Below are positions 62,908 to 64,000 of a stretch of 64,000 nucleotides of DNA, piece by piece. A program made the position numbers and the translations under genes. This DNA is from Variovorax sp. OK212 (GTDB taxonomy: Bacteria; Pseudomonadota; Gammaproteobacteria; Burkholderiales; Burkholderiaceae_C): assembly GCF_900112425.1 (NCBI RefSeq), contig NZ_FOLP01000024.1, positions 27,979-91,978 on the forward strand. The letters are read 5' to 3'. Position 1 is the stretch's first letter, and the number at the start of each line of letters is the position of its first letter. The notes under the pieces are model-generated. The model saw nothing but the letters and a program-made list of their open reading frames with translations, ran no database searches and was not told the DNA's origin.

Positions 62908-63657
62908 ATGAAGGTTCTTGTACCTGTCAAACGGGTCGTCGACTACAACGTGAAGGTGCGCGTGAAGAGCGACGGCACCGGGGTGGACATTGCCAACGTG
63001 AAGATGAGCATGAACCCCTTCGACGAGATCGCTGTCGAAGAGGCTGTGCGGCTGAAGGAAAAGGGCGTGGTCACTGAGGTGATCGCTGTCTCGTGCGGTG
63101 ATGCCAAGTGCCAGGAAACCCTGCGCACCGCGATGGCCATCGGTGCCGACCGCGGCATCCTGGTCGAGACGACCGAAGAGCTGCAGCCCCTGGCGGTTGC
63201 CAAGCTGCTCAAGGCGCTGGTCGACAAGGAGCAGCCCTCGCTGATCATCCTGGGCAAGCAAGCCATCGATGACGACGCCAACCAGACCGGCCAGATGCTG
63301 GCTGCATTGGCTGATCTGCCGCAAGCCACCTTCGCCTCCAAGGTCGAAGTCGCTGGCGACAAGGTCACAGTCTCTCGTGAAGTGGACGGCGGCATGGAAA
63401 CGTTGTCGCTGACTCTTCCGGCCGTCATCACGACCGACCTTCGCCTGAACGAGCCACGCTACGTGACGCTGCCCAACATCATGAAGGCCAAGAAGAAGCA
63501 GCTGGATGTCTTCAAGCCCGAAGACTTGGGTGTGGACGTCAAGCCCCGCCTGAAGACCCTCAAGGTCGCAGAGCCTCCCAAGCGCGGTGCCGGCATCAAG
63601 GTGCCTGACGTTGCAGCGCTGGTGGACAAACTGAAGAACGAAGCGAAGGTGATCTGA
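62908..63657 (+). CDS. etfB: Electron transfer flavoprotein beta subunit
   Basis: The 249-residue protein has MKVLVPVKRVVDYNVKVRVK, the block MSMNPFDEIAVEEAVRLKEK, ETLRTAMAIGADRGILV and ILGKQAIDDDANQTGQMLAA. These are diagnostic of EtfB, which binds AMP and pairs with EtfA to carry electrons from acyl-CoA dehydrogenases to the quinone pool. ATG 62908 follows GGAG. etfA begins three bases after its stop. Confidence 0.97.
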   Translation: MKVLVPVKRVVDYNVKVRVKSDGTGVDIANVKMSMNPFDEIAVEEAVRLKEKGVVTEVIAVSCGDAKCQETLRTAMAIGADRGILVETTEELQPLAVAKLLKALVDKEQPSLIILGKQAIDDDANQTGQMLAALADLPQATFASKVEVAGDKVTVSREVDGGMETLSLTLPAVITTDLRLNEPRYVTLPNIMKAKKKQLDVFKPEDLGVDVKPRLKTLKVAEPPKRGAGIKVPDVAALVDKLKNEAKVI

Positions 63658-63659
63658 AC

Positions 63660-64000
63660 ATGACCGCACTTGTTATTGCCGAACACGACCATGCCAGCAT
63701 CAAGCCGGCGACCCTGAACACCGTGACCGCAGCACTGGCTTGCGGTGGCGAAGTGCATGTGCTGGTTGCAGGCGCGAATGCAGCTGAAGCTGCGAAGGCT
63801 GCAGCGCAGATCGCAGGCGTGACCAAGGTCATCGCCGCCGACAGCCCGAGCCTCGCAGAAAACCTCGCCGAGAACGTTGCGGCCCAAGTCCTCGCCATCG
63901 CAGCGAACTACAGCCACATCCTGTTCCCCTCGACCGCCAACGGCAAGAACGTCGCCCCGCGCGTGGCCGCCAAGCTGGACGTGGCCCAGATCTCCGACAT
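63660..64000 (+). CDS. etfA: Electron transfer flavoprotein alpha subunit, N-terminal part
   Basis: From ATG 63660 the frame runs off the right edge after about 113 codons. MTALVIAEHDHASIKPATLN, VHVLVAGANAAEAAKAAAQI and YSHILFPSTANGKNVAPRVA match the N-terminal domain of EtfA. The FAD-binding C-terminal domain lies outside the window. It is cotranscribed with etfB. Confidence 0.96.
   Translation, partial: MTALVIAEHDHASIKPATLNTVTAALACGGEVHVLVAGANAAEAAKAAAQIAGVTKVIAADSPSLAENLAENVAAQVLAIAANYSHILFPSTANGKNVAPRVAAKLDVAQISD

Overview
The window is a high-GC betaproteobacterial chromosome segment, most likely Comamonadaceae and Variovorax-like. I base this on the roughly 65-70% GC coding style of the right three quarters, the orphan Bug-type solute receptors, the glpSTPQUV glycerol ABC operon, the BPSL0761-family small protein and the dispersed CCCC/GGGG intergenic palindromes. 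No database search was possible, so genus level is an inference.

Positions 1-17,714 are an accessory island with visibly lower GC, many orphan genes, decayed genes and defence functions. From left to right it holds a truncated unknown gene; an H-NS-like protein with two DNA-binding domains; a complete, translationally coupled qatABCD anti-phage operon; two nuclease-fold candidates; a degraded stretch carrying a 152-bp MITE-like element; an Abi-alpha-type protein among unknown genes; a frameshifted gene; and a decayed kptA copy. Last comes a tightly overlapping leftward operon (HAD phosphatase, BPSL0761 small protein, second HAD phosphatase, intact KptA/Tpt1 RNA 2'-phosphotransferase) with a divergent XRE regulator. 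The operon looks like an RNA end-healing or conflict system and is the best candidate here for something not well described. The island stops beside four copies of a 13-14 bp motif. Immediately after them comEC coding sequence begins in mid-gene, so the island sits inside comEC and has cut off its first part.

Positions 19,518-28,974 are an IclR-linked catabolic operon: Cys-less thiolase-like protein plus DUF35 partner, two orphan Bug receptors, a MaoC-type hydratase, an enoyl-CoA hydratase, an NDP-forming acyl-CoA synthetase and a second, paralogous enoyl-CoA hydratase. It probably takes up and degrades an unidentified carboxylic acid through CoA thioesters.

Positions 29,099-34,793 hold a circularly permuted ATP-grasp/alpha-E pair, a 2OG-Fe(II) oxygenase, a phosphoethanolamine-transferase-like sulfatase (minus strand) and an SH3 protein. 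Positions 34,836-45,383 are the glycerol regulon: glpK and glpR leftwards, then glpD-glpS-glpT-glpP-glpQ-glpU-glpV rightwards. The two ATPases have complementary defects that predict one consensus and one degenerate ATP site.

Positions 47,134-54,645 form a compact resorcinol/polyketide-like cluster (DarA-like enzyme, KAS III, BtrH-like protein, ABC exporter, ACP, a KAS II-like protein lacking one catalytic His, and a partner). The rest is housekeeping: an HD-domain protein, MltB, a MoxR-DUF58-transglutaminase operon, a histone-deacetylase-like amidohydrolase, an MscS channel and the start of etfBA.
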